DNA from: Phytopseudomonas flavescens | Lineage (GTDB): Bacteria > Pseudomonadota > Gammaproteobacteria > Pseudomonadales > Pseudomonadaceae | Length of the DNA stretch: 64,000 nt | Reading direction: 5' to 3' | Assembly: GCF_900100535.1 (NCBI RefSeq) | Contig: NZ_FNDG01000004.1 | Span: 124,001-188,000 of the forward strand | In this document: positions 41,150-49,907 of the stretch, piece by piece | Numbering within the stretch: position 1 is the stretch's first letter | How the letters are laid out: every line of letters begins with the position of its first letter | Program-made: the position numbers and the translations under genes | The notes under the pieces: generated by a model | Seen by the model: only the letters and a program-made list of their open reading frames with translations | Databases searched by the model: none | What the model was told of the DNA's origin: nothing

Positions 41150-43459
41150 TCAGGCTGGCAACCACTTGTCGAGCAGGCCGAGCAGTTCTTCGCCGCGGAA
41201 AGGTTTGGCCAGGTAATCGCTCATGCCCGCCGCCAGGCACCGCTCGCGTTCCTCGGACAGCGCGTTGGCGGTCAGGGCGATGATCGGCAGGTGTTGCCAG
41301 GCAGGATTGTCGCGAATGCGCCGGGTGGCCTCGTAGCCGTCCATGACTGGCATGTTGCAGTCCATCAGCACCAGGTCGACCGTCTCTTCCTGCAGGCGCT
41401 GCAGCGCCTGCTCGCCATTGTTGGCCAGGGCGACGTACAGCCCCTGTTTGCTGAGCATGCCCTTGGCGACCAGTTGGTTCACTGGGTTGTCTTCGACCAG
41501 CAGCACGCGCCCCGGTTTGCGCGGCGCTGCCGGGGTTGCCTGGGCGTCGGCAGGGGGCTCCGATGGCTGTTGCAGGGCGTGACCAAGCGCCTGTAGGAGG
41601 TGCTGGCGGGTGAGAGGCCTGGCGACCTGCTCAAGCGGCGCGAGCGCGGTGGCCTGTGCGTTGTCGAGGAAACTGCCGTAGGCAGTGACCAGGATGATCG
41701 GCGCCGCCGTGTACTGGCGTAAATGCTTCATGCAGCTCGGGCAGTCGCTGATCAGCACGTCGGCATCGACCTCGCCAACCTGCTCGGCGCTGTCCAGGCG
41801 CCGGTAAGCCAGGCCCCAGCTGCCGACGAGGGCGGGCAGTAGCTCGGCCAGGCCGGTGTCGGCCGCGCAGATCGCCAGCACCCGGCCTGCCAGCCGTGGC
41901 AGCGTTGGCGCAGGCTGCAGGCTCGGTAACGGCAGGGTGGCTGTGAAGCGGCTGCCGCTGCCGGCAACGGAGTGCAGTTGCAGTTGACCTTGCATGGCCT
42001 CGCACAGGCGGCGGGTCAGTGCCAGGCCAAGGCCTGTGCCGCCGAACTGACGGGTAATGTCCGCGCCGGCTTGCCTGAAAGGCTGGAAAATGCGGGCCTG
42101 GGCATCGTCGGCGATGCCGATGCCGGTGTCGCAGACCTCGATGCGAACCTGCTCCTGTCCGGCATCCAGGCGGATGTCGACACGCCCCTGGCGGGTGAAT
42201 TTCAGGGCGTTGGAGAGCAGGTTGCTGATGATCTGCCGGACCCGCGTCGGGTCGCCAAGCACTTGGGCGGGCAAGCCAGGGTTGATCAGGCAGGTCAGTT
42301 CGACCTCGGGCAGGGCATTCTGCGATAGTAGGCTGGCGGTACCCTCCACCAGCGCACCGAGGTCGAAGGCGATCTGTTCGAGCTGCAATTGCCCGGCCTC
42401 GAATTTCGACAGGTCGAGGATATCGTTGAGTAGATCGACCAGCACCTTGCCGGAGTCATGGGCGATCGACAGCTGCTGGCGTTGTTCGCTGCCCAGCGGG
42501 CCCTCGAGGGACAACGCCAGCATACCCAGCAGACCGTTCAGCGGGGTGCGAATCTCGTGGCTCATGTTGGCGAGGAAAATGGACCGCGCCTGGGCCGTGG
42601 CCAGGGCGTCATGGCGAGCCTGTTCCAGCTCCAGGTTGGAACGGCTGAGCCGACTGTTGGCGGCCTTGAGTTCGACCGTGCGCGCGGAAACGATGGCCTC
42701 CAGTTCGCCGAGGTAGTCGGTCAGGCGATCCTCGGCATTGCGCCGCTGCTCGATCTCGGTGGCGATGCTGGCGAACTGGCGGTTGGCGACGTCCACCAGT
42801 ACGCCGATTTCGTCATGCTCGTGGCCCGGCGGGTAGGGCAGCCGAGTGCGGTCCGGGGTACGCAGGTCGCGATTGGAAAGTGCCTGGATCACTTGGTTCA
42901 GCGGCTTGGTCAGCATGAAGTAGAACAGCACCAGCAGAATGGCCGAGAGCAGCAGACTGCGGATGAAGCCATTGATCAGGGTCAGCAACGAACGCTTGAG
43001 GAAGTTGCTGCCGAACGCGTAGGTGTCGATATCCAGTTGCAGGGTGCCCAGTTGTTCGTCGGGCGCGTGCTCGACGGACAGGCGGGTTTCGAAATGGCGG
43101 CTGTCGCCGAACAGGAAGTCACTGAACACCCGATAGCGACTGTGGGCTGGCGCCTGGGTGGTGTCCGCCAGGGTTTCGCCATCGCCGTCGACGATACGTG
43201 CGCCGATCACCGCGGGGGAGCGTTGCAGGCCCGCGACCAGCTCCTGGGCCAGCTCGGCGTCGATGTTGTAGGCGATGCGTGCGGCGGGGTTGTGGCTGAT
43301 ATCCATCAGCGCGTGAATCTCGCGGTTGATGGCCGCGTCTTCGCTGGCATAATCGAGGCCTATCTGCACCAGGCTGAGCAATGTGCCGAGGATGAACGCC
43401 ACCAGAACGGTAAGGCCAGCCTGTTTGAATGACAGCCGCTGTGTCAGTGGGATTTCCAT
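41150..43459 (-). CDS. sagS: hybrid sensor histidine kinase SagS-like
   Basis: Membrane sensor kinase of 769 residues. Two helices (about 12-33 and 160-183) flank a periplasmic sensor; then HAMP, coiled coil, kinase domain with His301 in SHEIRTPLNGLLGML and the ATP-site boxes (NALKFTRQG, DTGIGI, GGTGLGL), a degenerate receiver (about 530-640), and a receiver with Asp700 in LVLMDCNMPVMDG. In P. aeruginosa SagS, next to ospR, directs the motile-to-sessile switch and biofilm tolerance. Start is uncertain: an in-frame GTG at 43522 adds 21 residues. Confidence 0.88.
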   Translation of the reverse strand: MEIPLTQRLSFKQAGLTVLVAFILGTLLSLVQIGLDYASEDAAINREIHALMDISHNPAARIAYNIDAELAQELVAGLQRSPAVIGARIVDGDGETLADTTQAPAHSRYRVFSDFLFGDSRHFETRLSVEHAPDEQLGTLQLDIDTYAFGSNFLKRSLLTLINGFIRSLLLSAILLVLFYFMLTKPLNQVIQALSNRDLRTPDRTRLPYPPGHEHDEIGVLVDVANRQFASIATEIEQRRNAEDRLTDYLGELEAIVSARTVELKAANSRLSRSNLELEQARHDALATAQARSIFLANMSHEIRTPLNGLLGMLALSLEGPLGSEQRQQLSIAHDSGKVLVDLLNDILDLSKFEAGQLQLEQIAFDLGALVEGTASLLSQNALPEVELTCLINPGLPAQVLGDPTRVRQIISNLLSNALKFTRQGRVDIRLDAGQEQVRIEVCDTGIGIADDAQARIFQPFRQAGADITRQFGGTGLGLALTRRLCEAMQGQLQLHSVAGSGSRFTATLPLPSLQPAPTLPRLAGRVLAICAADTGLAELLPALVGSWGLAYRRLDSAEQVGEVDADVLISDCPSCMKHLRQYTAAPIILVTAYGSFLDNAQATALAPLEQVARPLTRQHLLQALGHALQQPSEPPADAQATPAAPRKPGRVLLVEDNPVNQLVAKGMLSKQGLYVALANNGEQALQRLQEETVDLVLMDCNMPVMDGYEATRRIRDNPAWQHLPIIALTANALSEERERCLAAGMSDYLAKPFRGEELLGLLDKWLPA

Positions 43460-43560
43460 ATGAGCCGCTGTCTCGTTCCGATCGCTGCCCAAGCATAGTC
43501 GATATGGCCTGCTTTTCGGCACACCAGCCTGACATACCGATGATTCGAGGAGAGTCGCCC

Positions 43561-44451
43561 GTGGATTCCCGTTTGTTTGATTTCCTGCAGCGCGCCGACA
43601 GTGTGCTGACGCGTTTGGAGCCGCTGCTGCCTGCTACTCGCGAGTCGATCGACTGGCAGCGCAGTCTTGCTGCGCGCTGGCAGCACGAAGGGCGCGGCGG
43701 TTACCTGCAGCCGCTGAAGGTGAGCCTGGACCTGAACCTCAGCGACTTGATCGGCGTCGATACCCAGCGTGAACAGCTGGCGCGCAACACTCGTCAGTTC
43801 GTCCAGGGCCTGCCGGCCAATCATGCGCTGTTATGGGGGGCGCGCGGCACGGGCAAATCGTCGTTGGTGCGGGCACTGCTGGCCGAGCAGGCTGGCGCCG
43901 GTCTGCGCCTGATCGAGATCGAGCGTGATCATCTGGCCGATCTGCCACGTGTGGTCGAGCAACTGATGGAACTGCCGCAGCGCTTCATCCTGTTCTGCGA
44001 CGACCTGTCCTTCGAGGCCGGTGAGGGCGATTACCGAGTGCTCAAGAGCGTACTCGACGGTTCGCTGGAGCGCTCGCCGGAAAACGTGCTGCTGTATGCG
44101 ACCTCCAACCGTCGCCATCTGGTGCCTGAGCGCGAGAGCGACAATGCCAACACCAAGATCGTCGACGGTGAGTTGCACCCCAACGAAGCCGTCGAGGACA
44201 AGATTGCCCTGTCGGATCGCTTCGGCCTGTGGTTGTCGTTCTATCCTTTCACTCAGCAGCATTATCTGGATGTGGTGCGTCACTGGATCGATGTGCACGC
44301 GGCGCAGGCCGAATTGCACTGGCAGTGGAGCGTTGAGCTGGAGAAGCTGGCGGTGCGATGGGCGACCAGCCGGGGTAATCGCAACGGCCGCTGCGCCTAT
44401 CAATTCGCCCGCCAGTGGGTGGGCCTGCAGCTTCTGGAGACTTCGCGATGA
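43561..44451 (+). CDS. DUF815 AAA-type ATPase
   Basis: 296-residue predicted ATPase of the DUF815 family: Walker A in LLWGARGTGKSSLV, Walker B in RFILFCDDLSFE, then NVLLYATSNRRHLVPE. GTG start with GAGGAG 9 bases upstream. It shares an ATGA overlap with the free-methionine-sulfoxide reductase gene. Role unknown; the coupling suggests a function in stress or protein quality control, by inference only. Confidence 0.9.
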   Translation: MDSRLFDFLQRADSVLTRLEPLLPATRESIDWQRSLAARWQHEGRGGYLQPLKVSLDLNLSDLIGVDTQREQLARNTRQFVQGLPANHALLWGARGTGKSSLVRALLAEQAGAGLRLIEIERDHLADLPRVVEQLMELPQRFILFCDDLSFEAGEGDYRVLKSVLDGSLERSPENVLLYATSNRRHLVPERESDNANTKIVDGELHPNEAVEDKIALSDRFGLWLSFYPFTQQHYLDVVRHWIDVHAAQAELHWQWSVELEKLAVRWATSRGNRNGRCAYQFARQWVGLQLLETSR

Positions 44452-44930
44452 TCGATTTGCGTGAAGGTGTCGCTGGCCTCGATGGCTATCCGCTATTGAC
44501 TGCCCAGCTCGAAGCGCTGCTGAGTGGCGAGCGCGACTTCATCGCCAATGCCGCGCAGTTCTGTGCTTTCGTTTTTCACGAGTTGGCAGGTCTCAACTGG
44601 GCCGGGTTCTATCTGGCCAAGAACGATGAGCTGGTGCTGGGGCCCTTTCAGGGCAAGGTCGCCTGCGTGCGTATCCCGTTCGGTCGGGGCGTGTGCGGCA
44701 CTGCGGCGGCGTCGCGGACGACCCAGCGGGTGGAGGATGTACACGCCTTTACCGGGCATATCGCCTGTGACAGTGCGTCGCAAAGCGAGTTGGTGATCCC
44801 GCTGATCAAGGAGGGTCGCCTGGTCGGCGTGCTGGATCTGGACAGCCCGCTGCTCGGCCGCTTCAGCGAGGCCGATCAGCGGGGTATCGAAGGCCTTGCC
44901 GCGGTGTTGGTCGCGGGCAGCGACTGTTAG
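44448..44930 (+). CDS. msrC: free methionine-R-sulfoxide reductase (GAF domain)
   Basis: 160-residue GAF-domain enzyme reducing free, not protein-bound, methionine R-sulfoxide. The three conserved cysteines are Cys73 (KVACVRIP), Cys83 (GRGVCGTAA) and Cys107 (GHIACDSAS), with the same spacing (10 and 24) as the E. coli enzyme. ATG overlaps the upstream stop. Its TAG is followed 1 base later by a short repeat shared with other loci. Confidence 0.94.
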   Translation: MIDLREGVAGLDGYPLLTAQLEALLSGERDFIANAAQFCAFVFHELAGLNWAGFYLAKNDELVLGPFQGKVACVRIPFGRGVCGTAAASRTTQRVEDVHAFTGHIACDSASQSELVIPLIKEGRLVGVLDLDSPLLGRFSEADQRGIEGLAAVLVAGSDC

Positions 44931-44931
44931 C

Positions 44932-44954
44932 GCTGAAACGCCAACAGACCCTAG
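44932..44954. repeat. single end of the CTAGGGTCTGTTG repeat family
   Basis: GCTGAAACGCCAACAGACCCTAG fills nearly the whole gap between msrC and the convergent gene, and on the minus strand its CTAG supplies that gene's TAG stop. Closely similar to the ends at 21356-21376, 21553-21570 and 33673-33694. Confidence 0.65.
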
Positions 44955-45721
44955 TCGTAGAGTGCTTTTTTCTTCCAGTCGACATCGTCTTCCATCGATT
45001 TCAACCCCTCGGTGAGCTCGCTGGATTCCTCGCTGACCTGCTGCCCAGGGTTTACCAGCATGGCATTGACGCGTTCGAGTTGCTTCTGGAACTGCGCCAG
45101 CTGTGCCTGATAACGGGTGGCGTCGTTCTGCTTCTGCAGGAACTGCACGCCGCGCTCCAGGGCCAGGCGGGCATGGCCGGTCTGCTGTTGCTGCAGGGCA
45201 TGGCGGGCCTGGTTACCGTACAACTCTATATAGAGCTGTACGAGCATGTGGCGGGTTTCCTGCGCCCAGTGCTTGGCTTCGGCGACCGGCAACAGGCCGC
45301 CCTGCGCGGCCTTGCCGATCTGGCCATGCAGGGCCTCCAGTTGCGCACGAACGCGTTTGGCACGATCGTCATCGGTGACCGGAAAAGGCGCATTGCGGAT
45401 CGCGATGGCATCGCCCTGGTCGACCAGCGTGCGCAACTCCCCAACCACGGCCGCATGGGCGGCATCGCTCTTGTCGACCTCCAGGAGGCGTTCGGCGAAA
45501 TGCAGCTGAAGACGGCTGAGCAACAGCTTCAATTCCGGGCTCATCAGTTGTCCGGCGAATTGCTCGTTGAGATCGGCGATGCGCCTGTAGCGCTCAGCCA
45601 GATCCGCCTTGAGGCGCGACTTCTTGCGCTTGTTGTTTTCGGCCAGTTGATTCAGATAAGCGATGAGTACCAACAGGGTGATGCCGGCCACTATCGCCAT
45701 GGTGATCATCAGCGAGGACAT
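44951..45721 (-). CDS. membrane-anchored coiled-coil protein of unknown function
   Basis: 256 residues: one N-terminal membrane helix (about 3-25, MITMAIVAGITLLVLIAYLNQL) and a long, charged helical cytoplasmic region. No enzyme motif. Start ATG 45721 places the helix at the very N-terminus; a 10-residue longer reading is not preferred. The stop codon lies in a short repeat, so its last residues may differ from relatives. Confidence 0.78.
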   Translation of the reverse strand: MSSLMITMAIVAGITLLVLIAYLNQLAENNKRKKSRLKADLAERYRRIADLNEQFAGQLMSPELKLLLSRLQLHFAERLLEVDKSDAAHAAVVGELRTLVDQGDAIAIRNAPFPVTDDDRAKRVRAQLEALHGQIGKAAQGGLLPVAEAKHWAQETRHMLVQLYIELYGNQARHALQQQQTGHARLALERGVQFLQKQNDATRYQAQLAQFQKQLERVNAMLVNPGQQVSEESSELTEGLKSMEDDVDWKKKALYD

Positions 45722-46088
45722 CGTTTTAACCTCTAGGGCACATTTGGGCACGAGTGTAGTGCTTAGTCGACTCGACTCCTAGCGACGATTTGCGCCGAGC
45801 CCGGGAGTGGGAGGCACGGCCGGGAGACGAGCGCGGGGTGCCAACTCCCGCCCATCGTCGGCCACCCGCCAGTACGGCGGCAATGAGCTTCCGGGCCATG
45901 GTGCTTGCGGGCCGTTTCAGCCAGCGCCTCCAGGGGCCTTGCCAGAGGGCCGAATTTCGGGGTGAAGTCGTTGATTTTAAAAAAAATTATTTGAGAGGTT
46001 GACGGCTGTTGAAAGGCTCCATAGAATGCGCGCCAATTCCAAGGGAATGCCGAACGGCACACCGCGGAAGCCGGAGATCCCGGGCAAC
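45722..46088. other. gene-free region leading to the tRNA operon
   Basis: 367 bases. I see no convincing ORF; a small reading at 45790-46002 has no SD. The last 115 bases hold an A/T-rich block (45974-45991) and the tRNA promoter. Confidence 0.6.
45974..46027 (+). promoter_or_regulatory. strong tRNA operon promoter with UP-like element
   Basis: TTGACG (45999-46004), 17-base spacer, TAGAAT (46022-46027), followed by a GC-rich discriminator GCGCGCC. An A/T-rich UP-like block (45974-45991) lies just upstream. This is the form expected of a growth-rate-regulated stable RNA promoter. Confidence 0.8.
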
Positions 46089-46164
46089 GTCCCCTTCGTC
46101 TAGTGGCCTAGGACACCGCCCTTTCACGGCGGTAACAGGGGTTCGAGTCCCCTAGGGGACGCCA
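46089..46164 (+). tRNA. tRNA-Glu (UUC), copy 1
   Basis: 76 bases with encoded CCA. Acceptor GTCCCCT pairs with AGGGGAC; anticodon loop CTTTCAC with TTC; T loop GTTCGAG. Identical to the copy at 46316. Confidence 0.97.
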
Positions 46165-46191
46165 CTTCGAAAAGAAGTGCAGGCAATACAT

Positions 46192-46267
<76 letters not shown>

Positions 46268-46274
46268 GATTACA

Positions 46275-46297
46275 GACTCAGGCTGGCTGCCTGAGTC
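46275..46297 (+). other. hairpin between the two tRNA pairs
   Basis: GACTCAGGC (46275-46283), loop TGGCT, GCCTGAGTC (46289-46297): 9-bp perfect stem without a U-tract. More likely an RNA-processing feature than a terminator, as a second tRNA pair follows. Confidence 0.7.
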
Positions 46298-46315
46298 GTT
46301 GTGAAGAAGTTCCAG

Positions 46316-46391
46316 GTCCCCTTCGTCTAGTGGCCTAGGACACCGCCCTTTCACGGCGGTAACAGGGGTTCGAGTCCCCTAGGGGACGCCA
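46316..46391 (+). tRNA. tRNA-Glu (UUC), copy 2
   Basis: Identical to copy 1, 227 bases downstream. Anticodon TTC in CTTTCAC; CCA encoded at 46389-46391. Confidence 0.97.
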
Positions 46392-46418
46392 CTTCGAAAA
46401 GAAGTGCAGGCAATACAT

Positions 46419-46494
<76 letters not shown>

Positions 46495-46497
46495 AAT

Positions 46498-46535
46498 AAA
46501 CGAAAACGCCGCTCAATCGAGCGGCGTTTTCGTTT
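46498..46535 (+). terminator. terminator of the tRNA operon
   Basis: AAACGAAAACGCCGCTC (46498-46514), loop AATC, GAGCGGCGTTTTCGTTT (46519-46535): 17-bp perfect stem with T-rich 3' arm. Confidence 0.92.
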
Positions 46536-46553
46536 CTGCGTTTTGGTGTGTCT

Positions 46554-46590
46554 AAAAAACCGCCAGTACAGGCAGTATCGGCGGGCTTTT
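46554..46590 (-). terminator. weak terminator for the PA2817-like gene
   Basis: CCGCC (46560-46564) pairs with GGCGG (46580-46584); six A's on the plus strand form a U-tract on the minus strand. Short stem and 15-base loop, so uncertain. Confidence 0.4.
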
Positions 46591-46643
46591 CGTCTGAACC
46601 TGCTGAAAACCTTGCGAGCTAGCGCCAGGCTTCGAATGAGGTC

Positions 46644-47054
46644 TCAGTGGCGGCTGCCCGGCGTCGGCATCGCCAGCAGCTGCTTTTCCTGATTCCAGTC
46701 GAACGGCTCGTCGTTTTCTGCGGCGTAGAAGCGGCGCTCGTCGAGTTGTTGATACAGCTCGATCTCTTCGTCCGGCATGAAGTGCAGGCAGTCGCCGCCG
46801 AAGAACCACAGCAGGTCGCGAGGCACCAGGTGGGCGATCTGCGGGTAGCGCTGGAAGATCTGGCTGAGTAGATCCTGGCCCAGGTACTGGCTGCGCTCCA
46901 GGTCCACGGGCAGGTCGGCCAGCAACTCGTCGTAGCGCTCGAGGAAGTTGGCATGGCTGTCATCGAGAATCTGCTCGGCTTCGCCCAGGGCGACCAGGAT
47001 GGTGCGCAGGTGGTTGAGCAGGGCGATGTGATGATCGAGATGGGTGTTGGCCAT
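46644..47054 (-). CDS. PA2817-family protein, function unknown
   Basis: 136-residue acidic soluble protein beginning MANTHLDHHIALLNHLRTIL and with a RDLLWFFGGDCLHFMPDEE segment. I recognise it as the family named after P. aeruginosa PA2817, which also lies beside fadE and a tRNA-Glu. No motif suggests a catalytic role. 75 bp separate it from the upstream fadE stop. Confidence 0.8.
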   Translation of the reverse strand: MANTHLDHHIALLNHLRTILVALGEAEQILDDSHANFLERYDELLADLPVDLERSQYLGQDLLSQIFQRYPQIAHLVPRDLLWFFGGDCLHFMPDEEIELYQQLDERRFYAAENDEPFDWNQEKQLLAMPTPGSRH

Positions 47055-47129
47055 GTCCGGTGATCCTGAAAGTAAAACGGGCGCCGGAGTATAGAGTCCA
47101 CGGCGCCCGCTGTCGTGCCTGCAGTACGG

Positions 47130-49577
47130 CTACCTGACCTTGCCCTCGCTCGGCAGCAGCTCGTCCTTGCTGAAGTCATCGACATCGATCACCACGCGAC
47201 GGGCGGCTTCGGCCCGCTGCAACTGCTGGCCTTCCTCGGTGCTGAGCACGCCGGCGGCGACCGCCGTTTCGATCTCGTTCTGCCCTGGCGTTTCCCGAAC
47301 CTGCCCGGCCTTGACGGCCTTGTGCAGTTTCTTCTGCAGCGGCTGGGTTTCCTGCAGCAGATCGAAGGCCTGTTGCAGGGCGCCTACCGGGTCCTCGGCC
47401 GAGGTCGGGCGGAAGCAGCCTTCGAGCAGTTCTTCGAGTGCCGGATCGCCGGCGTTGCGGCCGATGATCGCAGCGACCTGTGCATCGAGGTGATCGTCCG
47501 GGCCCTGGTGACGACGGCCGAAGGGGAAAACCAGCACGCGCAGGGCGCTTCCCAGCAAGCGGTTGGGGAAGTTGCTGAGCAGGTCATCGATGGCGGTCTC
47601 GGCCTTGCCCAGGCTTTCCTCGAGCGCCCAATGCAGCAGTGGGCGGACGTGCTCCGGATAATCCTGATCGTGATAACGCTTCAGTGCTGCCGAGGCCAGG
47701 TACAGATGACTGAGCACATCGCCCAGGCGTGCCGACAGGCGCTCGCGACGCTTCAGCTCGCCGCCCAGCAGCATCATGCTGAGGTCGGCAAGCATGGCGA
47801 AGGCGGCGCTCAGGCGGTTCAGGGCGCGGAAGTAGGGGCGGGCGATGCGGTCACCCGGCACCTTCCCAAGCATGCCCAGGCTGAGGCTGAGAACCAGCGT
47901 GCTGGCGGCGTTGCTGACGGCGAAACCGATGTGCTGCATCAGCAGCTCGTCGAACTCCCGCAGCGCCTGGTCACGGTCCTCGCGGTGCGCCAGGGCCATT
48001 TCCTTGAGTACGTAAGGATGGCAGCGGATCGCCCCCTGGCCGAAGATCATCAGGTTGCGCGAGAGGATGTTGGCGCCCTCGACGGTGATGAAGATCGGCG
48101 CTCCCTGCCAGGAGCGGCCCAGGTAGTTGCTGGGGCCCATGATGATGCCCTTGCCGCCATGCACGTCCATGGCGTGGGTGATGCACTCGCGGCCACGTTC
48201 GGTGAGGTGGTACTTGAGGATCGCCGAGAGCACCGACGGCTTTTCGCCCAGATCCACGGCGTTGGCGGTAAGGATGCGCGCGCTGTCCATCAACCAGGCG
48301 TTGCCGCCGATGCGCGCCAGCGCTTCCTGAATGCCTTCGAAGGCCGACAGCGGCACGTTGAACTGCTCACGCACCTGGCTGTATTGGCCGGTGACGAGGC
48401 TGGTGTACTTGGCGGCGCCGGTACCGACCGCGGGCAGGGAAATGGAGCGACCCACCGACAGGCAGTTCATCAGCATCATCCAGCCCTTGCCGAGGTAGTC
48501 CGGCCCGCCGATCAGGTATTCCAACGGCACGAATACATCCTTGCCGGAGTTGGGGCCGTTCATGAAGGCCGCGCCCAACGGCAGGTGGCGGCGGCCGATT
48601 TCCACCCCGGGGGTGTCGGTGGGAATCAGTGCCAGGCTGATGCCCAGCTCTTCCTTGTCGCCGAGCAGGTGCTCCGGGTCATAGGCCTTGAAGGCGACAC
48701 CCAGCAGCGTTGCCACCGGGCCGAGGGTGATGTAGCGTTTTTCCCAGTTCAGGCGCAGGCCGATGACGTCCTCGCCGTTCCACTGGCCTTTGCAGATCAC
48801 CCCGCTATCGGGCATTGCGCCGGCATCGGAGCCCGCCAGTGGGCCGGTTAGGGCGAAGCAGGGAATGTCCTCGCCACGGGCCAGGCGGGGCAGGTAGTGG
48901 TTGCGTTGTGCTTCGGTGCCGTAGTGCAGCAGCAGTTCGGCCGGGCCGAGGGAGTTGGGCACCATCACCGTGGAGGCGAGGTCACCGCTGCGGGTGGCCA
49001 GCTTCATCGCCACCTGGGAGTGGGCGTAGGCGGAAAATCCCTTGCCGCCATATTCCTTGGGAATGATCAGGGCGAAGAAACCATGCTGCTTGATGTGCGC
49101 CCAGGCTTCGGGCGGCAGGTCCATGCGCTGGCCGATTTCCCAGTCGCTGACCATGGCGCACAGTTCTTCGGTGGGGCCGTCGATGAAGGCCTGTTCTTCG
49201 GCGCTCAGCCTGGCTTTCGGGTAGGCCAGCAGCTTGTCCCAGTCGGGGCGGCCGCTGAACAGTTCTCCATCCCACCATACCGTGCCTGCTTCGATGGCAT
49301 CCTTCTCGGTGGCCGACATCGGCGGCAGCACCTTCTGGAACCAGGCGAACAGCGGCGTGGTGAAATGCTTGCGGCGCAGCTCTGGCAGGGCCAGCGGTAC
49401 GGCGACCGCCAGCCAGAGCAGCCAGAGGATCACCAGTAGCCAGCCTGGGGCATGGCTGCTGGCACCCATGACCAGCAGGTAGGCAGCCACTATTGCCAGG
49501 GCGGGCAGAGGCGCCGTGCGGCGGTGGGCCAGGTAGGCCGTGCCGATGACCAGAACGAGCAACCAGACAGCGAGCAT
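47130..49577 (-). CDS. fadE: long-chain acyl-CoA dehydrogenase, FadE type
   Basis: 815-residue membrane-associated acyl-CoA dehydrogenase, first step of beta-oxidation; electrons go to ETF, encoded at 12.6-14.3 kb. Two N-terminal membrane helices (about 1-20 and 25-62) precede the dehydrogenase domains: LIIPKEYGGKGFSAYAHSQV, FALTGPLAGSDAGAM, VGRSISLPAVGTGAAKY, and MDVHGGKGIIMGPSNYLGR near the catalytic region, then a long C-terminal extension. Length matches E. coli FadE (814). In P. aeruginosa this is PA2815, which was shown to be one of the FadE enzymes. Confidence 0.95.
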   Translation of the reverse strand: MLAVWLLVLVIGTAYLAHRRTAPLPALAIVAAYLLVMGASSHAPGWLLVILWLLWLAVAVPLALPELRRKHFTTPLFAWFQKVLPPMSATEKDAIEAGTVWWDGELFSGRPDWDKLLAYPKARLSAEEQAFIDGPTEELCAMVSDWEIGQRMDLPPEAWAHIKQHGFFALIIPKEYGGKGFSAYAHSQVAMKLATRSGDLASTVMVPNSLGPAELLLHYGTEAQRNHYLPRLARGEDIPCFALTGPLAGSDAGAMPDSGVICKGQWNGEDVIGLRLNWEKRYITLGPVATLLGVAFKAYDPEHLLGDKEELGISLALIPTDTPGVEIGRRHLPLGAAFMNGPNSGKDVFVPLEYLIGGPDYLGKGWMMLMNCLSVGRSISLPAVGTGAAKYTSLVTGQYSQVREQFNVPLSAFEGIQEALARIGGNAWLMDSARILTANAVDLGEKPSVLSAILKYHLTERGRECITHAMDVHGGKGIIMGPSNYLGRSWQGAPIFITVEGANILSRNLMIFGQGAIRCHPYVLKEMALAHREDRDQALREFDELLMQHIGFAVSNAASTLVLSLSLGMLGKVPGDRIARPYFRALNRLSAAFAMLADLSMMLLGGELKRRERLSARLGDVLSHLYLASAALKRYHDQDYPEHVRPLLHWALEESLGKAETAIDDLLSNFPNRLLGSALRVLVFPFGRRHQGPDDHLDAQVAAIIGRNAGDPALEELLEGCFRPTSAEDPVGALQQAFDLLQETQPLQKKLHKAVKAGQVRETPGQNEIETAVAAGVLSTEEGQQLQRAEAARRVVIDVDDFSKDELLPSEGKVR

Positions 49578-49907
49578 GCAGAATCCTCCGTGACGGCGAT
49601 GGTAGAACGGCTACCGATGCCATAATCGTAGTCGGCGCGCGTGGAGGCTGCCGACAGGGGCGTTACAGATCGCTTCCAGATGGTCGCGACCTGCCGCGTT
49701 CACGATAGTGACCCTTGTCGCGGCTGCCTAGTTCGGCTAACAAATCGCACCCGCGGATGACCTGTCGGTCAGCTCACGAATGCCGTGCGGACCCGCCGCA
49801 TGAACGAGGTCGATAGCCAACATCAGCGCGGCTGGCTTTCATCTGCCCGGCAGAGTGGTAGGGTGTCGGCGTCTCGACTGGCGCATTTCTGATAAGGACA
49901 GGTAGCG
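49578..49907. other. gene-free region between fadE and the GST gene
   Basis: 330 bases between divergent genes, presumably holding both promoters. I find no clear -10/-35 pair, operator or credible ORF. In particular I do not see the (G/C)AAAC...GTTT(G/C) motif present at etfD/etfBA. Confidence 0.5.
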
